Positions 45,228 through 54,896 of a DNA stretch of 64,000 nucleotides are shown here, piece after piece (position 1 is the stretch's first letter; every line of letters starts with the position of its first letter). The DNA lies in contig NZ_FOVC01000005.1 of assembly GCF_900115045.1 (NCBI RefSeq), positions 124,001 to 188,000 on the forward strand. Direction: 5' to 3'. The translations under genes were made by a program, and so were the position numbers. The notes under the pieces are model-generated. The model was not told where the DNA came from, searched no databases, and saw only the letters and a program-made list of their open reading frames with translations. This DNA comes from Izhakiella capsodis (GTDB lineage: Bacteria > Pseudomonadota > Gammaproteobacteria > Enterobacterales > Enterobacteriaceae).

Positions 45228-46235
45228 CTAAATCTCCAGAATCACTTTGCAGCAGGCGCGTGGGTCTTTTTCAAACAGGGTCATCGCCCGTTCGATTTCA
45301 TTCAGCGGTATGTAGTGGGTTATCAGCTTATGCGGTGCAATTTTCCCCTCGGCCATCCAGCGGATCACGTGAGGGAAACGATGACTGTTGAGTCTTGAGG
45401 TGAAAACTGAAAGCTCTTTGCTGGTCAGGCTTTGCTGAGTGATAGTGCAGGGCGCCCCAGAAAATCCAAGCAGGCCAATCCGTCCGGCGGGGGAGGCCAG
45501 CGCCGCGGCTTCGGCGAAAATGTCCGGATGGCAAGCCGCATCAATAATCAGCGTGGGTTGCACGCCGTTGAGCTGTGTTGCCAGCGGCGTCTCAGTGTTG
45601 TTCAGCGCTAAATCGGCACCGTTATCACGGGCCATTTGCAGGCGCTCGTCGATGCGGTCGGCCACGATGACCCGCTCAACGCCGTACACGCCTTTAAGCA
45701 CCTGAATCGCTGTTAACCCCATAGGACCTGCGCCAAAGACCAGCGCGATATCCTGTGGCTGCGGCTGGAGAAAGGCGCAGATATTGGCAGCGATGGTAAA
45801 TGGCTCAACCAGGCTTGCAACCCGATCTTCAATGCTATCGGGTAGCGCCCAGGCGTTGGCGTCAGGCACTAGCGCAAATTCGCTGAAGCCGCCGTCACGG
45901 TGAACGCCAATAACCTGTAGCTCACTGCAGACGTTTGGCCGGCCAATCGAGCAGGGGTAGCAGTGGCCACAGCTCACTACCGGGTCAACGACAACGCGCG
46001 TGTCGAGACGGGCAGGATCAACGCCCGCACCGACAGCATCGATAATCCCGAAAAACTCGTGGCCAATAACGCGAGGATATCTGGCAAAGGGGTTATGCCC
46101 GTGCCAGATATGTACATCTGAGCCACAGATACTGGCGTATTTTACTTTTACCCGGACTTCTCCGGGGTCTGGTTGCGGTACGTTACGCTGTGCAATGTTC
46201 AACTGCCCGGGTTGTTCAATGACGACACTTTTCAT
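45228..46235 (-). CDS. rspB: Zinc-dependent alcohol dehydrogenase RspB
   Basis: 335 residues from the second ATG (46235), spaced seven bases from 'aagga'; the first ATG at 46241 abuts the ribosome site. Catalytic zinc ligands are in 'ICGSD' and 'GHEFFG', and the structural zinc Cys cluster is in 'VSCGHCYPCSIGRPNVC'. The nucleotide loop is 'GAGPMG'. It probably oxidises the 5-OH of L-gulonate/L-idonate-like acids to a keto form, by analogy with family members. It lies 16 bases after rspA. Confidence 0.92.
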   Translation of the reverse strand: MKSVVIEQPGQLNIAQRNVPQPDPGEVRVKVKYASICGSDVHIWHGHNPFARYPRVIGHEFFGIIDAVGAGVDPARLDTRVVVDPVVSCGHCYPCSIGRPNVCSELQVIGVHRDGGFSEFALVPDANAWALPDSIEDRVASLVEPFTIAANICAFLQPQPQDIALVFGAGPMGLTAIQVLKGVYGVERVIVADRIDERLQMARDNGADLALNNTETPLATQLNGVQPTLIIDAACHPDIFAEAAALASPAGRIGLLGFSGAPCTITQQSLTSKELSVFTSRLNSHRFPHVIRWMAEGKIAPHKLITHYIPLNEIERAMTLFEKDPRACCKVILEI

Positions 46236-46251
46236 ATTCATTCCTTATGCT

Positions 46252-47466
46252 TTACCAGTTCCATAGCGTGCCGTCTTCCAGCCGGGCTACCGGCAGGTAA
46301 GCTGGCTCATAGGGATATTTCGCCGCGAGCTTTTCGTCAAACTCAATGCCGAGGCCTGGGGCGTCTCCCGGGTGCATATAACCGTTTTCAAAACGCCAGT
46401 TGGTTTTAAATACTTCCAGCATCTGCCCGGAGTAACCCATATATTCCTGTACGCCAAAATTGGGCACCCACAGATCGAAATGTAGCGCTGCCGCGTGGCA
46501 GATGGGGGAGAGGTCGGAAGGGCCGTGCGACCCGGTGCGCACCTGATACAGTGAGGCGAAATCAGCAATACGTCGCATTCCGGTGATGCCGCCTGCGTGG
46601 GTGATGGTGGTACGGATATAATCGATCAGCTGTTCTTCAATTAGCTGCTTGCAGTCCCAGATGCTATTAAATACTTCACCGACGGCGATCGGCGTAACGG
46701 TATGCTGACGGATAAGACGAAAGCAGGCCTGATTTTCTGCGGGCGTCGGATCTTCCATCCAGAAGAGACGATAGGGCTCAACGCTTTTACCGAAACGCGC
46801 CGCTTCAATCGGCGTCAGGCGATGATGCATGTCATGCAGCAGATGCTCGTTAAAGCCAAATCTCTCGCGCACGGTCTCGAACAGCTGCGGCATGAAGTCG
46901 AGGTATTTTTCAGTCGACCAGATCTGCTCCTCGGGCCAGTTGCCTTTGGTTGCTGGCTCATAGGCTAACCCTTTACCTTTCGCCATGCCATAGGTGGTTT
47001 TCATTCCGGGAATGCCGCACTGCACGCGAATAGCTTTAAAGCCCATCTCTTTATGCCTGGCATAATCATCCAGTACCTCATCGATACTGTGACCGGTGGT
47101 GTGGCAATAGACCATGACACCAGCGCGAGAAGCGCCGCCCAACAGCTGATATAACGGCATACCGGCTGCCTTACCTTTTATGTCCCACAGAGCCATATCA
47201 ACGGCGGAGATGGCTGACATGGTTACTGGCCCACGCCGCCAGTAAGCGCCTTTATAGAAATACTGCCAGATGTCCTCAATCTGGTGAGCGTTACGGCCGA
47301 TCAGCTGTGGGCAGATATGATCTTTCAGGTAAGAGGCGACGGGCAGCTCACGCCCATTAAGCGTGGCATCGCCAATACCTGTCACCCCTTCATCGGTGGT
47401 GATTTTCAGCGTGACAAAGTTACGTCCCGGGCAGGTAACGAACACCTCAGCATTGACAATTTTCAT
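46252..47466 (-). CDS. rspA: Mannonate dehydratase-family protein RspA (enolase superfamily)
   Basis: 404 residues of the enolase superfamily, ManD branch. Metal ligands lie on successive barrel strands in 'HDMHHRLTP', 'WMEDPTPAE' and 'VGEVFNSI', and the acid/base residues are expected around 'THAGGITG' and 'SHGPSDLSP'. ManD-group enzymes dehydrate D-mannonate or D-gluconate, some with very low activity; E. coli RspA is linked to homoserine-lactone-related starvation signalling. It is the first gene of a five-gene operon, with 'aaggga' before the ATG and a palindromic operator upstream. Confidence 0.92.
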   Translation of the reverse strand: MKIVNAEVFVTCPGRNFVTLKITTDEGVTGIGDATLNGRELPVASYLKDHICPQLIGRNAHQIEDIWQYFYKGAYWRRGPVTMSAISAVDMALWDIKGKAAGMPLYQLLGGASRAGVMVYCHTTGHSIDEVLDDYARHKEMGFKAIRVQCGIPGMKTTYGMAKGKGLAYEPATKGNWPEEQIWSTEKYLDFMPQLFETVRERFGFNEHLLHDMHHRLTPIEAARFGKSVEPYRLFWMEDPTPAENQACFRLIRQHTVTPIAVGEVFNSIWDCKQLIEEQLIDYIRTTITHAGGITGMRRIADFASLYQVRTGSHGPSDLSPICHAAALHFDLWVPNFGVQEYMGYSGQMLEVFKTNWRFENGYMHPGDAPGLGIEFDEKLAAKYPYEPAYLPVARLEDGTLWNW

Positions 47467-47508
47467 TCAAAGTTCCCTTTCGTCGTAAGCGATGGGCGGA
47501 ATGTAATC

Positions 47509-47529
47509 CTTGTATAACTACCATACAAG
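47509..47529. promoter_or_regulatory. Palindromic operator upstream of rspA (likely GntR target)
   Basis: CTTGTAT-N7-ATACAAG is a perfect 7+7 palindrome 43 bases before the rspA start. On the minus strand a TATTAT -10-like box lies about ten bases upstream of it, so a bound regulator would sit at the transcription start, as for a repressor. A partial CRP-like site ('TCGGAtcgcgaTCACA') follows near 47546-47561. The assignment to the operon's own GntR protein is an inference. Confidence 0.65.
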
Positions 47530-47666
47530 TTAGCAGGCTATAATATCGGATCGCGATCACAAACCCCTGATGGGATTGTCTCGATTATGGGGTCTCACGC
47601 GCGGAAGACGATGGTGCAATGATAACAGGGGGCTGGCGGCAGGCAGGCTTGCGCCGCCAGGTAAAA

Positions 47667-48569
47667 TCAGGCCAGCAGCGGGCAATCCGGTGGCAGACGG
47701 CATTTGATGGCGTCAGGAATGATCTCAATACGGAAATCAGTGCCGGTCAGCGGCTCGCCATCCAGATTAAAGGTCATTTTATGAGGTGCATGAATTTCCA
47801 GCCAGGGTAGCGATGCGCGAGTAATATTGGGGTTATCGTCATCGCCGCCAAAGATGGCATTCAGCAGGGTAGGTACCATTTCCTGTGCGGTAACGATGCT
47901 TAGCGCCAGCAGATTGTCATTCACCAATGCATCCGGGCAGAGGCGCTGTCCGCCGCCGGCCTGGCGACCATTACCAATACCGATTGCCAGCGCTTCACCC
48001 TGCCATTTAAAGTCAGGCCCGATGATGGTGCATTTATCGGCTTTGAGAGTATCCATGCGCATCAGCCCGTGGATGAAGTAGGAGACTGCACCCAGCGCAG
48101 ACTTGAGCTTTTCGGGTGTTTCGGTGGTGATACGGGTGCCAAAACCGCCGGTCGCCATATTAATGAAGTAGCGGCTCTTATTGACGCTGGCAAGATCGAT
48201 GGTGTAAGTCTTGCCGACCAGAGCCAGCCGCAGCGCTTTTTCCATCTCGAACGGAATACCGGCGCTGGTGGCAAAATCGTTAGCAGTACCCAGCGGTAAA
48301 ATCGCCAGTACCGGACGTTTGTCTGCTGGCTGTGCGGCCAGCGCCGTCGCAACCTCATTTATGGTACCGTCCCCACCGCCAGCGACCAGGGTACTGGCTT
48401 CAAGCGCCAGCGCTTCATCGACGTAACGCTGCGCGTCACCCTGTTCCCAGGTAACGCGAACGTCTATTTTCCATCCTTCCTTGCGCAACAAAACGACTGC
48501 GTTACGCAGAGCCTCGTTGTTGGCGCCTTTGCCATTAATAATCAATAAGGTGCGGGCGTACTTGTCCAT
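47667..48569 (-). CDS. yegS: Lipid kinase YegS
   Basis: 300 residues from ATG 48569 ('MDKYARTLLIINGKGAN') with 'aggaa' upstream; the frame reaches 48590. It belongs to the DAGK/NAD-kinase-fold family, with the nucleotide loop 'AGGGDGTINEVATAL', 'LPLGTANDFATS' and 'GNGRQAGGGQ'. E. coli YegS phosphorylates phosphatidylglycerol and diacylglycerol-type lipids in vitro. A GC-rich hairpin ('CTGGCGGC...GCGCCGCCAG', 47633-47661) just after the stop may end its transcript, but lacks a T-run. Confidence 0.94.
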   Translation of the reverse strand: MDKYARTLLIINGKGANNEALRNAVVLLRKEGWKIDVRVTWEQGDAQRYVDEALALEASTLVAGGGDGTINEVATALAAQPADKRPVLAILPLGTANDFATSAGIPFEMEKALRLALVGKTYTIDLASVNKSRYFINMATGGFGTRITTETPEKLKSALGAVSYFIHGLMRMDTLKADKCTIIGPDFKWQGEALAIGIGNGRQAGGGQRLCPDALVNDNLLALSIVTAQEMVPTLLNAIFGGDDDNPNITRASLPWLEIHAPHKMTFNLDGEPLTGTDFRIEIIPDAIKCRLPPDCPLLA

Positions 48570-48650
48570 GTTAATTTCCTGAATAATCACGATATGTCAC
48601 AAGTTATAGCATAAACGCGGGCTGAAGAGCCCGATGAAAGATAAAAGAAA

Positions 48651-48673
48651 GGCCCGTTCGGAGGCGAACGGGC
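48651..48673 (-). terminator. Intrinsic terminator downstream of trhP
   Basis: GGCCCGTTCG, loop GAG, GCGAACGGGCC form a strong stem; on the minus strand it is followed by 'TTTCTTTTATC'. It lies about 70 bases beyond the trhP stop. Confidence 0.75.
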
Positions 48674-48743
48674 CAATGAGATTATTGCTGTGAACCAGGG
48701 TTTGTCGGTTGTGATTAACGGCTCTCAAGCTTGTAACAGGCTA

Positions 48744-50084
48744 CTATCTGGTCGCTGCGCTCACCGCCTGGCGAGTGGAGCCTTCGCTGAAATTACGCAA
48801 TAGCAGTGCCCAGCCGAGGTCGATATCATGGTTCACAGGCAGCCAGATGCGATAGCCATCACCCGGTGCAACCAGCATCTGATTGCCTTTTTTATCCTGC
48901 ATCGTTTCCAGCTCGAAACGCAGGTTGCCCTCAGGCGTCATTAGCTCCAGGCTATCTCCCACCGCGAAGCGATTTTTAACGATTACTTCAGCCAGCTCGC
49001 CGCAGCGTTCACCACTGAACTCGCCGACAAATTGCTGCTGATGGGATACCGAATAGCCATGCTCGTAGTTCTGATAGCTGTCGTGGGTATGACGACGCAT
49101 GAAGCCTTCGGTGTAACCACGACTCGCAAGGCCGTCGAGGGTATTGAGAAGACTGCGATCAAAGGCTTTGCCTGCAGCAGCATCATCAATTGCCCGACGA
49201 TAGACTTGTGCGGTGCGGGCACAGTAAAAAAACGACTTGGTGCGTCCTTCAATTTTCAGCGAACTCACGCCCATACCAGACAACCGGTTAACGTGCTCCA
49301 CTGCGCGCAGATCTTTTGAGTTAAGAATGTAAGTGCCATGTTGGTCTTCAAAGGCGGGCATGGGTTCATCCGGCCGCTGGCCATCGGCGAGCATAAATAC
49401 CCGATCGGTGGGCGCGCCAATGCCAAGAGTTGGCTGAGACACGATATTGCCATTATCATCCTGCTGCGCTTCGCTTACCTGATAATCCCAGCGGCAGGCA
49501 TTAGTACAGGTCCCCTGGTTAGGATCGCGCTTGTTGATGTAACCGGAAAGCAGGCAACGGCCGGAGTAGGCCATGCACAGTGCGCCATGAACAAAAACTT
49601 CCAGCTCCATGTCCGGTACTTGCTGGCGGATCTCTTCAATTTCCTCAAGCGACAGCTCACGTGACAGGATCACCCGGCTCAGGCCCATCTGCTGCCAGAA
49701 GCGCACTGTTGCCCAGTTGACGGCGTTAGCCTGTACGGAAAGATGAATGCAGACGTGAGGGAAGGCTTCACGTACCAGCATAATCAGGCCAGGATCGGAC
49801 ATAATCAGCGCATCCGGTCCCATCTCAACCACTGGCGTCAGATCGCGGATAAAGGTTTTTAGCTTGGCGTTGTGTGGTGCGATATTCACTACGACGTAAA
49901 ACTTTTTGCCCTGTGCGTGAGCTTCATTGATGCCGGTTGCCAGATTCTGGTGATTGAATTCGTTATTGCGTACTCGCAGGCTATAACGAGGCTGGCCGGC
50001 ATACACTGCGTCAGCGCCATAAGCAAAGGCGTAGCGCATGTTTTTCAGGGAGCCGGCCGGAGAGAGTAATTCCGGTTTGTTCAT
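48744..50084 (-). CDS. trhP: tRNA 5-hydroxyuridine modification protein TrhP (YegQ)
   Basis: 446 residues from ATG 50084 ('MNKPELLSPAGSLKNMRYAF'); the upstream frame to 50117 lacks a family match. It belongs to the peptidase U32 family, with the signature 'ELEVFVHGALCMAYSGRCLLS' region (about 167-187) and Cys residues in 'GTCTNACRWDY' and 'SFFYCARTA' likely to hold an Fe-S cluster. TrhP uses prephenate to hydroxylate wobble U34 of tRNAs (ho5U). It normally neighbours baeR; here it follows mdtD directly. Confidence 0.95.
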   Translation of the reverse strand: MNKPELLSPAGSLKNMRYAFAYGADAVYAGQPRYSLRVRNNEFNHQNLATGINEAHAQGKKFYVVVNIAPHNAKLKTFIRDLTPVVEMGPDALIMSDPGLIMLVREAFPHVCIHLSVQANAVNWATVRFWQQMGLSRVILSRELSLEEIEEIRQQVPDMELEVFVHGALCMAYSGRCLLSGYINKRDPNQGTCTNACRWDYQVSEAQQDDNGNIVSQPTLGIGAPTDRVFMLADGQRPDEPMPAFEDQHGTYILNSKDLRAVEHVNRLSGMGVSSLKIEGRTKSFFYCARTAQVYRRAIDDAAAGKAFDRSLLNTLDGLASRGYTEGFMRRHTHDSYQNYEHGYSVSHQQQFVGEFSGERCGELAEVIVKNRFAVGDSLELMTPEGNLRFELETMQDKKGNQMLVAPGDGYRIWLPVNHDIDLGWALLLRNFSEGSTRQAVSAATR

Positions 50085-50215
50085 GGATAGTCCGTCTGAT
50101 GTCAGGTCAGGTCCCACCGAGGGGAGGACCGGAGAGTCTACGTACAGGCGCTGATGACGGCCTTGTTTGAGATCAATGTTGCTGCAAAATCATGCGGTAA
50201 ACATCCCTTATCGGG

Positions 50216-50344
50216 CTAGCAGAGCGGAGGAATCAGTCCGGTCAACTGCACAGCCAGTCCGACATTCACACAGCAGGTAGGTGGTTGCTGATGATAGCCG
50301 TTAATATCGCCGGGATGCGTCAGGCGGCCGAACGGCAGGCTCAT
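50216..50344 (-). CDS. Possible 42-residue ORF after mdtD
   Basis: The minus-strand frame from ATG 50344 reads 'MSLPFGRLTHPGDINGYH' and stops at 50216, in the gap where baeS would be. There is no clear ribosome site and no match I recognise. It may be chance, or a leftover of a lost gene. Confidence 0.15.
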   Translation of the reverse strand: MSLPFGRLTHPGDINGYHQQPPTCCVNVGLAVQLTGLIPPLC

Positions 50345-50375
50345 CACTCAGCCTGAGACGTAACCGCCTGCGTTT

Positions 50376-51818
50376 TTACTCCTTATTTTTACGGCCTGCC
50401 AGCAACAAGTTGCGGGAGGCCCCTTTTGGCACCCGGCTGAATATCACCGCGGGCAGAGCGACAATTAACGCTATACAAAACCAGGTTTTGATAAAGGCTT
50501 GCTGCATCTCCACTGAGTTAGCCAGCGCCTGATGACCGAAAGCGCCAATGATAACGCCGGCGACAGTGACACCGATACTCAGCGTCAGCTGCTGGGACAT
50601 CGACATCATGCTGTTGCCACTGCTGGCCAGTTCGTTCGGCAGATCTTTTAATGTCAGGGTGTTCATCGCAGAAAAACGCACGCCGTTGATCATTCCCTGT
50701 AAAAAGAGCAGCGGCAACAGCAGCCATGTTAAGCCGAGTAAGGCCAATATCGGAAAAATGGTTATCACCAGTGCCAGTAGCAGAGTGGTACCGGTCAGGG
50801 TGTGGCGATAGCCAAAATGATTAACTACCCGCACGACGATACGTTTCATGCTCATATTGCCGAGTACCATTGGGATCATCATCATCCCGGCATGGAATGG
50901 GGTGAACCCCATGCCGATCTGTAAAAAAAGCGGTATCATAAAGGGCATCGTCGCGCTACCAATACGGCCGGTAAAGCTGCCGAGTAAACCGATAGAAAAC
51001 ACGCGATTTTTAAATAATTTCAGGCTGAAAAGGGCATTTTCATTATTTCGTGCATGACAAATATAAATGGTGATAGCAGCTACCCCAACCAGGACTAACA
51101 GGCTGAGAACTGTGGTGCTGGCGTTAAGTCCCTGTCGACCATCAAGGGCCAGCGTCAGGCAGGCCATGCCCAGCGCTAACAGAATAAAACCGATAAAATC
51201 GAAACGTCGGGGTGGCAGCGTTATGTTAGGGAGCAGCCAGAGGGTGGCTATTGCGCCAATTATGCCTACAGGCAGGTTGATCAAAAATATCCAGTGCCAG
51301 CTGACATATTCAACCAGTAGGCCGCCCAACGCCGGCCCTACCAGGGGGCCAATCTGGCCTGGAAGCGTGACCCGCGTCATGGCAGACATATACTGTTCGC
51401 GTGGCACCAATTTTAACACCGTCAATCTGCCCACCGGTACCATCATGGCACCGCCAATACCCTGAACAACGCGCGCGAGCAGCAGGTGATTAAGCGTTCC
51501 GGCTGTCGCGCAGAACATTGAGCCGATGCTGAACAGCACGATGGCGCTGAAAAATACGTTACGCACGCCGAAGCGATCGGCCAGCCAGCCGCTGAGCGGC
51601 AATGTCATCGCGACCGTCAGTACGTAAGCGACGATGACCGAATGCATATGCAGCGGACTTTCATGCAGGCTATGCGCCATTGAGGGGAGAGCGGTGTTAA
51701 CGATGGTGGAATCCAGCGTTTCCATAAAAAAGCCAAAGGTCACGATGCCTAACTGCCAGTTCAAACGGGTAGCTGATACCGCGTCGTTCGCTGGTTGCTG
51801 CGTTTTGTCCATCCTCAC
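50376..51818 (-). CDS. mdtD: MdtD (YegB) MFS transporter
   Basis: 480 residues, DHA2-type with about 14 membrane segments. It opens 'GFFMETLDSTIVNTALPSMA' (motif D1) and has 'GIGGAMMVPVGRLTVLK' near residue 120. In E. coli it is cotranscribed with mdtABC but is not needed for drug export; citrate/iron export has been proposed. It begins three bases after the mdtC stop, so it is coupled. A second ATG at 51812 is an alternative start. Confidence 0.93.
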   Translation of the reverse strand: MRMDKTQQPANDAVSATRLNWQLGIVTFGFFMETLDSTIVNTALPSMAHSLHESPLHMHSVIVAYVLTVAMTLPLSGWLADRFGVRNVFFSAIVLFSIGSMFCATAGTLNHLLLARVVQGIGGAMMVPVGRLTVLKLVPREQYMSAMTRVTLPGQIGPLVGPALGGLLVEYVSWHWIFLINLPVGIIGAIATLWLLPNITLPPRRFDFIGFILLALGMACLTLALDGRQGLNASTTVLSLLVLVGVAAITIYICHARNNENALFSLKLFKNRVFSIGLLGSFTGRIGSATMPFMIPLFLQIGMGFTPFHAGMMMIPMVLGNMSMKRIVVRVVNHFGYRHTLTGTTLLLALVITIFPILALLGLTWLLLPLLFLQGMINGVRFSAMNTLTLKDLPNELASSGNSMMSMSQQLTLSIGVTVAGVIIGAFGHQALANSVEMQQAFIKTWFCIALIVALPAVIFSRVPKGASRNLLLAGRKNKE

Positions 51819-51821
51819 TCC

Positions 51822-54800
51822 TCATTTGAACGTTGAAATCGCAGCGTTTCGCTCAGGGCGACGTAGTTTATCCATATAGAGATAGATCACCGGCGTAGTG
51901 TATAGCGTCAGTAGCTGGCTCATGACCAGTCCACCAACAATGGTAATGCCGAGCGGCTGACGCAACTCGGCACCGTCGCCGCTGCTCAGCGCCAGTGGCA
52001 ATGCACCAAACAGCGCCGCCAACGTGGTCATCAGTATGGGCCGAAATCGCATCAGGCTGGCCTGAAATATGGCTTCGCGGGCGCTAAGATTAGCAGTACG
52101 CTGCGCGTTGAGTGCAAAATCCACCATCATAATGGCGTTCTTTTTCACAATCCCTATCAGCAGCAGAATACCTATCAGAGCTATCAGACTAAAAGGTGCG
52201 CCGAACAGCATCAGTGCCAGCAGCGCGCCAACGCCAGCCGAAGGGAGCGTGGAAAGGATCGTCAGTGGATGCACATAACTTTCATATAGTATCCCCAGCA
52301 CGATATACACACAGGCAATGGCGGCAATGATTAGCAGCAATTGGTTTCCCTGCGACTGCTCAAAAACCTGTGCGGTGCCGGAAAATGAACCACGTACGCT
52401 GGCAGGAACACCGATCGAGACCATTGCGCGGTTAATGGCGACAGACGCCGCCGATAGCGTTCCCCCCTGGGGCAGGTTAAAGGAGAGGGTCGAGGCGGCA
52501 GATAGCCCCTCATGATTAACTGAAAGCGGCGCATTAGCGGGCTGCCAGTACGAAAATGCCGACAGGGGGATCGGCTTACCCGCGCTGTTGATGACAAACA
52601 TGTGTTGCAGCGCGCTGACATCTTCGGTGTAACGCGGCGCGACCTCCATCACCACTTTATACTGATTGAGTGGCTGATAAATAGTCGAAATCTGTCGCTG
52701 TCCAAATGCATTGTTCAGGAGCGCGTTGCTCTGCTGGGTGGTAATGCCGAGCCTTGCCATCGCGTTGCGATCGTAAATGAGCGCCAGCTCGGAGCCTTTG
52801 TCCTGCTGATCGGAGTTAACATCCCTCAGTTCCGGCAACTGTGAAAATGCCTGACGCACCTTAGGTTCCCAGCGTCGCAGATCGTTGAGATTATCTGACA
52901 GCAGCGTGTACTGATAGCTGGCATTGGCTTCGCGCCCGCCAATGTGTAAATCCTGATCGGCCATCAGGTAGAGATTGGCACCCGGCTCTTTTGCCAGCTT
53001 TGCGCGCAGACGGGCGATCACGGCCTGGGCGCTGTCGCGGCGCTCTGAAAGTGGTTTGAGTGCGACAAACATCAAGCCGCTGTTGGTACGCGAGCCGCCG
53101 GTATAACCAACAACGCTGGTGACTGCCGGGTCGTCGCGCACGATTTTCATAAAGTCTTGCAGTTTGCCGCGCATTGACTGAAACGAAATGCTCTGATCGG
53201 CCTGAATGAAACCCATCAGGCGACCAGTATCTTGCTCCGGCATAAAGGTTTTCGGCACGATGATATAGAGCCAAATGGTCAGGCCAAAGGTGGCGACGAA
53301 CAGCAACATAATCCAGCGTGAATGATCAAGCACCCAATTGAGTGAACGGGCGTAGCCTTGCAGCAAACCGTTTGTCAGGCGACTAAAACCGCGTGTCCGC
53401 CGTTGGCTATGCTTACGCTGTGGGCGTAATAGTCGGGCGCACATCATCGGCGTCAGAGTGACTGAAACCAGCATTGAAATCGCAATTGCCACTGACAGCG
53501 TGACAGAAAACTCTTTAAAAAAGCGGCCGATCAGGCCGCCAATCAGTACCAGAGGTAAAAATACCGCCACCAGCGACAGGCTCATGGATAAAACGGTAAA
53601 GCCAACCTCACGTGTCCCTTTCAGTGCAGCCTGTACTGGCTTCATTCCGGCCTCAATATGGCGCGAAATATTCTCCAGCACCACGATAACATCATCCACG
53701 ACAAAGCCGGTGGCAATGGTCAGCGCCATCAGTGACAGATTATTCAGGCTATACCCACAAAGATACATGGCGGCAAAGGTGCCGATGAGTGAAACCGGGA
53801 CCGCCACCGCCGGGATTAGCGTTGCGCGTCCGCTGCGTAAAAAGCTAAATACCACCAGAACCACCAGTCCAACGGCGATTGCCAGCGATTGTTCTACTTC
53901 ACGTAGCGAAGCGCGGATGGTGGGTGAGCGGTCCTGGGCCACACTGAGACGGATGGATGCCGGGATGCTGTCGCGCAGCTCCGGTAAGGTGGCACGGATG
54001 CGATCGACAGTTTCAATCACATTGGCTTCAGGCGTTTTGCGGATCAATATCAACACTGCGGGCTTGCCATCAACCATCCCGGCATTGCGCACATCCTGTA
54101 CCGAGTCGCTAACGTGCGCGACGTCCTGCAGGCGCACCGCCCCGCCTTGATTATAATGAACGATAAGCGGCCTATAATCTTCAGCCTTCATTAGCTCATC
54201 GTTGGTTTTGAGTTGCCAGCGGTTTTCCAGTCCGTCGATAGCGCCCAGCGGACGCCGCTGGTTGGCGTTGCTAATCGCCTCGCGCACAGCATCAAGGGAT
54301 ACGCCCTGATTAAACAGCGCCTGAGGATTGAGATCTACCCGCACCGCAGGCAGAGAACTACCGCCAACTGTCACATCGCCAACGCCTTCAACCTGGAGTA
54401 GCTTTTGTGCCACCTGCGTTGAGGCATAATCGTACAGCTGGCCGGTGTTATAGGTATCCGACGTCAGCGTCATAATCATGATTGGCGCATCGGACGGATT
54501 CACTTTTCGGTAGGTCGGACGATTAGGCATGCCGCTTGGAAGCAGACTTTGTGCGGCGTTCAGTGCTGCCTGTACGTCACGGGCGGCGCCGTTAATATCG
54601 CGTTCGTAATCGAATACCAGTATTACCCGTGTACTGCCCAGGGTGCTGCTGGATGTCATTTCTGATACCCCGGCAATGCGGCCGAGTGAGCGCTCCAGTG
54701 GCGTCGCAACCGAAGAAGCCATCGTTTCTGGTGAGGCACCTGGCATTTTGGCGCTGACCACTATCACCGGAAAGTCCACCTGCGGAAGCGGGGCAACCGG

Positions 54801-54896
54801 CAGCAGACGAAACCCCAGCGCGCCTGCCATAACGACTGCCAGTGTAAGCAGTATCGTGGCGACAGGCCGGTGAATAAACAGCCCTGAAAATCGCAT
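51822..54896 (-). CDS. mdtC: RND multidrug efflux subunit MdtC
   Basis: 1024 residues of the HAE1 RND family, matching family length. Twelve membrane segments flank two large periplasmic loops. The N-terminus is 'FIHRPVATILLTLAVVMAG'; the proton-relay Asp residues are in 'ATGFVVDDVIVVLENI' (TM4), and a Lys in TM10 is at 'IGIVKKNAIMMVDFAL'. It forms a heterotrimer with MdtB in the inner membrane and works with MdtA and TolC, exporting bile salts, novobiocin and similar compounds. The start shares a base with the mdtB stop. Confidence 0.95.
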   Translation of the reverse strand: MRFSGLFIHRPVATILLTLAVVMAGALGFRLLPVAPLPQVDFPVIVVSAKMPGASPETMASSVATPLERSLGRIAGVSEMTSSSTLGSTRVILVFDYERDINGAARDVQAALNAAQSLLPSGMPNRPTYRKVNPSDAPIMIMTLTSDTYNTGQLYDYASTQVAQKLLQVEGVGDVTVGGSSLPAVRVDLNPQALFNQGVSLDAVREAISNANQRRPLGAIDGLENRWQLKTNDELMKAEDYRPLIVHYNQGGAVRLQDVAHVSDSVQDVRNAGMVDGKPAVLILIRKTPEANVIETVDRIRATLPELRDSIPASIRLSVAQDRSPTIRASLREVEQSLAIAVGLVVLVVFSFLRSGRATLIPAVAVPVSLIGTFAAMYLCGYSLNNLSLMALTIATGFVVDDVIVVLENISRHIEAGMKPVQAALKGTREVGFTVLSMSLSLVAVFLPLVLIGGLIGRFFKEFSVTLSVAIAISMLVSVTLTPMMCARLLRPQRKHSQRRTRGFSRLTNGLLQGYARSLNWVLDHSRWIMLLFVATFGLTIWLYIIVPKTFMPEQDTGRLMGFIQADQSISFQSMRGKLQDFMKIVRDDPAVTSVVGYTGGSRTNSGLMFVALKPLSERRDSAQAVIARLRAKLAKEPGANLYLMADQDLHIGGREANASYQYTLLSDNLNDLRRWEPKVRQAFSQLPELRDVNSDQQDKGSELALIYDRNAMARLGITTQQSNALLNNAFGQRQISTIYQPLNQYKVVMEVAPRYTEDVSALQHMFVINSAGKPIPLSAFSYWQPANAPLSVNHEGLSAASTLSFNLPQGGTLSAASVAINRAMVSIGVPASVRGSFSGTAQVFEQSQGNQLLLIIAAIACVYIVLGILYESYVHPLTILSTLPSAGVGALLALMLFGAPFSLIALIGILLLIGIVKKNAIMMVDFALNAQRTANLSAREAIFQASLMRFRPILMTTLAALFGALPLALSSGDGAELRQPLGITIVGGLVMSQLLTLYTTPVIYLYMDKLRRPERNAAISTFK

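Noticed and set aside
48591..48743. CyaR small RNA next to yegQ, as in E. coli
   Set aside because: The expected CyaR sequence and terminator were not found; only the trhP terminator is there.
53458..54150. 230-codon plus-strand ORF inside mdtC, and similar long ORFs opposite mdtB and metG
   Set aside because: They are antisense shadows of strongly coding genes, a common effect of GC-rich third positions.
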